Position numbers and translations under genes: made by a program. From positions 1 through 25,290 of the forward strand of contig QXVZ01030241.1 in NCBI GenBank assembly GCA_008931825.1: a stretch of DNA of 25,290 nt. Direction: 5' to 3'. The DNA comes from Phallusia fumigata. Taxonomy: Eukaryota; Chordata; Ascidiacea; Phlebobranchia; Ascidiidae. Positions 20,508-25,290 of the stretch are shown here, in pieces. Below the pieces are notes generated by a model. That model saw nothing but the letters and a program-made list of their open reading frames with translations, was not told where the DNA came from and made no database searches. Numbering within the stretch: the stretch's first letter is position 1; each line of letters begins with the position of its first letter.

Positions 20508-23500
20508 ATGAAGCTTCTTCAAACAGTTCTACCTATTCTATTGTTCAATTGCTACACCAGCGGCCAATCTGTCAGTAAGTTGAAATGTGGTGTTAAGAAG
20601 CAAGGTCATTGAAATTATTAAGGTCTTGTAATTTTCAGCATGCTTTCGTGCACTGGAGGCTATAGAAGACGTCGTTTACACATTTTCCAGACAAATTGTT
20701 GATGCCAATACTGCAGATCAAAAATGTTTATCTCAGGGTGGACAGCTTGCTGTTTTTAAAGATGCGCAAAGATCCGAATACCTCCTTGAACTTATGACAC
20801 AAAAATATACGAGAGGTTTGTAACCACTTAAAGAAATAAAGTTTACAAAATGATTTTAAAGGTATATATAAACTAGTACATGTTTCACCAATAAATATCT
20901 CAAACATCGCTTGATAATTCAGTATTCCTGTTTGTCTTAATCTGCATCTCATGTTGGTGTTAATATTTACTGAGCTTCTTCTTATTGCCTCGTGCAAGCG
21001 CAGACAAATACTGCTGATATTTGTATGGTGACTCGACAATAAGCGATTAGTTTTCAGAGGAAAATAACCAAGAGATCCTGATCAGTTTATTTATCTAATA
21101 TTTGACTTAAGGTTTAAAGCGACTTTACATTCATCAACTTCCGTTCGGTGCTGGTTCGTTTACTTTCAATGAACACCTTTCTCTCACTCTTAACAACGTC
21201 ACGCGACCGAGGTGGTACCTCGACTTCTTTGCGAGGTTTGTTTGTTTTTACTCTGTTTTTATTCTCGGCGACCGATACAACTAGAAACTTGGATATAGTA
21301 ATAACAAGCTTCCTGCTTTATGACAGAACCTTTTTTCCTGCATTATTTATATCCATGTCCATAGCATTTAATACTGGCGGTTAAAATGTTTGGCCATGAG
21401 TTTGAATTTTACAGTTTTTGGAACCAAAAACTGTCATCAATTTATCAACTTTCGTTATTTTACTGAGAACCAAGAACTTGGTGTTTTGAAATCAAACGAA
21501 CCGCGTTTGTTTTGTTTCAGGTCACTTGGAAGTTGGGCTGTCAAAGTTTCTTTTTGTAGGTCGTCTTCATCCAACAACGTGTGGAGAGTGACCGTTGAAA
21601 AAACTTGTGAGGATCCTTCAGAACCAAGTACGACTTTTCTGTTGCTCGTTGTGTTTTCTAGATCAGTGCAGAAAAGTGATTTGGCATCATGTGGACCACG
21701 TTCCGTTTAAGAGAAACACAATTTTAAAGAACCAGTTAACACCTGAATCCCAATGCGCGTGTCTAAGGCGATCCTAAATTAAAGTTTGTAAAGCATAGGG
21801 TACAGGGTTTAAAGATTTAGAACTTTTGAAAAAAACGTGTTTCCTGAAAAATCGTGTTCCCCTACCTTCAACTTAAGTGCAACAATTTACCAAAGGGGAC
21901 TTTCAGTTTCAACGGGCACTGCATATTTCGTAAACTACACATATAATATTTGTTTCAATAACTCTCTCATACCTATTGTTTCTTGGTATTTTCAGATTTG
22001 AAGCTGATATTTTCTCTTTATGCTTCAAGACTGCGCCTGCCTTTACCGTCGTGGAGAACGATTTACGTGGAACAAAGTTTCGGAACATATTCCTCGCTAC
22101 AAACAACAGTAAACTCCCGTAAACGACAGGACGGGACATTTTATGTTCCCGGTAAGCAGTTGATATAATTTCACAAAATATTCTTGTTCAATCTTCGCAA
22201 CACTTAACACAATATTTCTCGTTTTTTCATTTTTTTAAGAACTTGTAATTTTCACTGAGGTTTTCAGTGTTTTCTAAGCATATGGTATGATAGCAAAAAA
22301 CCAAGAATAATATAACCAAGAAAAATGCCTGAATAAAACAAGCAGTAATTAGTTAGAAAGCATTACAATTGCAGATTTCATTGTATTTGTTGGTGCTCGA
22401 TTCAATACATCACGGAACATGTGGTCCTGGAGTGACGGGACTGAAGCCAATTTCCCAACAGCCAACATGGCCTCGTGCCAGCAACGAGCGTTCCATTATG
22501 GGATCGGTTGGAAGCCAACTAACAAGAATTGCAGTGGAGAGCCGGGCTTGTTTGTTTGCCAGGTTAAACGTGAGTAACCCTTTGTGTAGCCAATGTGTAC
22601 TAAGCATTCAGTAATATTTTGTATATTCTATATTTTCCTGTTGCGCCGGTCATATGGTGTAGGCACTTGTTGATGCGAAAGACGATTCAGATCACTATAA
22701 CAATGTCATGCACAACACAAATTTCATCCGGAGTTACAAATTGCCAATATTAGAGATTTACATGCAAGTTTACATGCTAAAATGCATTATTTTGTTAAAC
22801 CAGTTACCACACGAGCCGCGTCATATCCTTGTGATCCTACTGTGACGTCAATCAAGTGGTCGGGGCTTTCCCAACTTATCGAAGCATATTCGCTAAACGC
22901 CAAGGTAAAATAGCAAAGCTTGTGAAGTGTGTCTGAGCTTGCTGTTAACTTCAGTTGCTCGTGTTTTTGTTAAGGTCTTGATTGAGACTTCGCACGGCCA
23001 GATCATCAACGCCAATTATTCTACTCTGAACGCTGATATATCTAATCTTAAATCGTCCACAAGTTACACTGCAAAGGTTTGAGATTTGAAATTGAAATAC
23101 AGTGATTTACACAAGATGAACTGTATTGATAGATGTTGCTACCGGTAATAATCATTTTGCCAAGATATATTGCTTACATAAGCTTGTTTTTAAAAACCTA
23201 AGCTGTGTAGGTTTAAACTGTTTAAAATGCATTGTAAAGTTGCATATGTATGGAAAGCACAGTCAAAAATTGATGTGTCGTGTACATTACTGTAACTACA
23301 CAATGAAGTTGTACATTACCGATGTGGCGTTAAAAACACGCAGTGAATTAACTCAGCAAAATTAAGGACCAAACAAATTTTTCAACAAACGTGACAACTC
23401 AAATTCATTTCACGACCAAACAAACTGGATGAAAATACAAGAAAACAGTTTGCAATTTATTTTGCATTGGCACCATTTTTGCGCCTTCTAAAGTCTGTTT

Positions 23501-25176
23501 CCAGTTTGCAGTGATCGTTTGTCTTGTGTGCTACACTTTTTTGAAACCCCGCTATGCGCTAAAAATTTGCATGTAACTTTGGCAGGTCACAGCGTTGCTT
23601 GACGGCTGCGCGCAAACAAACGTGACGTCATTTGTCCAATTCATAACTTCGGGGAATCCCCCTGCGAGTTGCTTTTCAGGTGAGAATGCTTCAAAATGTG
23701 TTTCATTGACCAATGCTATTGTGTTGCAAGAATAAATAGTTGCTTTTACGTTGTACGTCAAAATGTTTTCAAGGTGAATATAGTGTGCACGTTAAATTAT
23801 TGACGTCATTTACCTATTTTGCTTGCGTCAATGTAACATATACGTTTACTATATGAGATGCAATGGTTGTGGAATCAGCATATCATGAGTGTATACTTAA
23901 AAAACGACTGTAATTATTCTTCTCTGGCGTAATACTCTACTTACGTTTTCAAAATGCAGTTAAAGCTTGGACCAAGTCACATACTTGCGACCCATCCAGG
24001 ACATCAATACGTTGGACCGGACTCGCTCAAATTATCAAACAACATTCTCTCAACGCAAAGGTGCTTTTTAAACACATCGGCATCAAAGAATTTTACCAAT
24101 ACGTAACGTTTGTTTATCAGCTTTTTTAATGCACCAATAACACATGTTTTGGTAGAAATTTGTTGCATTTTTAAACCATTCATGGTAGTGTAAATGTCTA
24201 TCATTGATATTATTTATAAATGTACTAGGAGTTTATAAACGCAAGGCATACATAGTTTATCCTTTTTTGAATGGACTAACATCACAAACTGGCTCTCTTT
24301 TTTACTTTGTCATAATCTGTCAGGTGTTGATTAAAGTTTCCAACAACCAATCCGTGACAGCGCTATACTCCATACGTTCTGCAGATATTTTAAATCTTCA
24401 GCCATCAACAAACTACAGTGTTCAGGTTTGTTTCAGCAAAGTATAAAAAGAATATGTTTTGCCTTGTTTTATTCGGTTTATACTTTATTTATACACCTAA
24501 AAATAATTTGGGGTTGCAAAGGTCTTTTGGTTTTCTTTGAAAGTCCTCTTTTTTGCCACATTGCTGCGTAGCGATGGGCATTATAGCGTTACTCTGACCA
24601 AAGGTGATTAGCTAATTTTATGTAAATACCATATAATGATATCATTTTTGTTGTAGCTGATAGTTTTTCTTAAAGGCGATTTCTCAACAAACGTGACAAC
24701 TCAAATTCATTTCAAGTCTTTGACAAGTTCCTCTGCTAATTGCTCTTCAGGTACGATATGTTGTTTAGTACAATTGTCAAGTATTGTACTGGGTTCAAAA
24801 CTTGGGCAGGTAATGAAACTAAAAAAGCAGAATAATATTTTTCTCAGAAAGTAGCACTGCTGGAAATATTCCCACGGGAACGTTGGCTGGAATTATATCC
24901 GGAAGTGCAGTTGGATTTATCCTGATTACAACATCTTTGGTTGCCTTCGCCATTTTCTGTTGCAAAAAAGAAAGATTGGTGTAAAAGTGAAGTTGGTGCA
25001 ACGATGTAGCTAACGTTGTAAACATGTATTTGCTAAACAAACGCTACATATCATAAAGCTAAGTGCCTTTGCTGCATCAAAACGCAACACAAATCTTAAT
25101 TCTTTTGGTTGCAGGTCAAAAGATCCACCGCATGAAAGTGTAAACAATGTTTTTGAACCCCCGAAAAGTATTTCAG
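20508..25176 (+). CDS. Split-CTLD / two-FN3 single-pass receptor 2, tail exon(s) beyond the window
   Basis: Exons: 20508-20574, 20639-20815, 21112-21235, 21521-21627, 21996-22151, 22375-22569, 22804-22904, 22975-23076, 23586-23679, 23960-24060, 24324-24425, 24657-24750, 24848-24980, 25115-25176. Signal peptide MKLLQTVLPILLFNCYTSG; an in-frame ATG 21 bases upstream (20487) is possible, but 20508 matches the paralog's MKLGQTALYIVF. CTLD halves are residues 24-81 (CLSQGGQLAVFKDA) and about 211-275 (FVGARF, MWSWSDGTEANF, NCSGEPGLFVCQ), separated by 129 residues from three exons. FN3 domains lie at about 276-374 (TSIKWSGL, SSTSYTAKV) and 375-473 (TSIRWTGL, PSTNYSVQ). TM helix GIISGSAVGFILITTSLV, then FCCKKERL. 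Usual Ca2+/sugar residues (EPN, WND) are not evident, so a non-sugar ligand is plausible. The donor at 25177 matches the paralog's, so the tyrosine tail should lie past 25290; read-through would stop at 25227-25229. All exons are in frame. Confidence 0.82.
23367..23424 (+). repeat. Exon-fragment insertion flanked by 11-bp direct repeats in an intron of receptor 2
   Basis: 23382-23412 is a perfect 31-base copy of part of the exon 24657-24750 (24684-24714). It lies in the intron 23077-23585 between two copies of GACCAAACAAA (23367-23377 and 23414-23424). The fragment has no splice sites of its own. Confidence 0.85.
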
Positions 25177-25290
25177 GTGACTTGGTAAAATGTATAGATT
25201 GGAAAATACCAAAAGCGAAGTTGCTGTAGCAATGCTATCGTAAGCCGTTACATTAAAAAGGTTGGCAGGTTTTTAGCGGTGTTTGAAACA

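Noticed and set aside
1-25290. CRISPR arrays, tRNA/rRNA genes, prokaryotic operons or intact transposons
   Set aside because: No regularly spaced repeats, no cloverleaf with a TTCRA box and no transposase or reverse-transcriptase motifs were seen; the gene structure is that of an intron-containing animal genome.

Overview
The window is intron-rich, AT-rich animal nuclear DNA with GT-AG introns of roughly 75 to 680 bp. The genes encode adhesion-type GPCRs, a SUEL-type lectin domain, C-type-lectin-like domains (CTLD), fibronectin III (FN3) domains and single-pass receptors with tyrosine-bearing tails. The compact introns, tight gene spacing and gene content fit an invertebrate chordate such as a tunicate (Ciona-like). 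That is an inference from style and content, not a proof. All genes found lie on the + strand; I assembled them by splice-phase tracking and by comparing paralogs.

Layout: (1) 1-1683, 3' part of an adhesion GPCR (end of the GPS exon plus complete 7TM). (2) 3225-7593, a complete paralog: signal peptide, SUEL-like lectin, GAIN/GPS, 7TM. It is interrupted by a second copy of the GPS exon joined at a single N (6052). (3) 9438-11840, a small unfamiliar type I receptor of 239 aa with a Cys/N-glycan-rich ectodomain and a tail carrying three tyrosines. (4) 13876-18996, a receptor with a CTLD split by about 127 residues, two FN3 domains, a TM helix and a tail with two Tyr-x-Asn motifs; it carries a 1-base frameshift in the CTLD. 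(5) 20508-25176 and onward out of the window, a tandem paralog of (4) with an intact frame.

Together this is a cluster of cell-surface adhesion/recognition receptors built by local duplication (two aGPCRs, two split-CTLD/FN3 receptors). The least-known parts are the interrupted CTLD family and the small tyrosine-tail receptor. Both look like signalling recognition receptors by architecture; ligand, pathway and any immune or allorecognition role are unproven. Other observations include a conserved 51-bp upstream block with an octamer in front of both CTLD receptors, an exon-derived 31-bp fragment inserted in an intron between 11-bp direct repeats, and an intronic hairpin.
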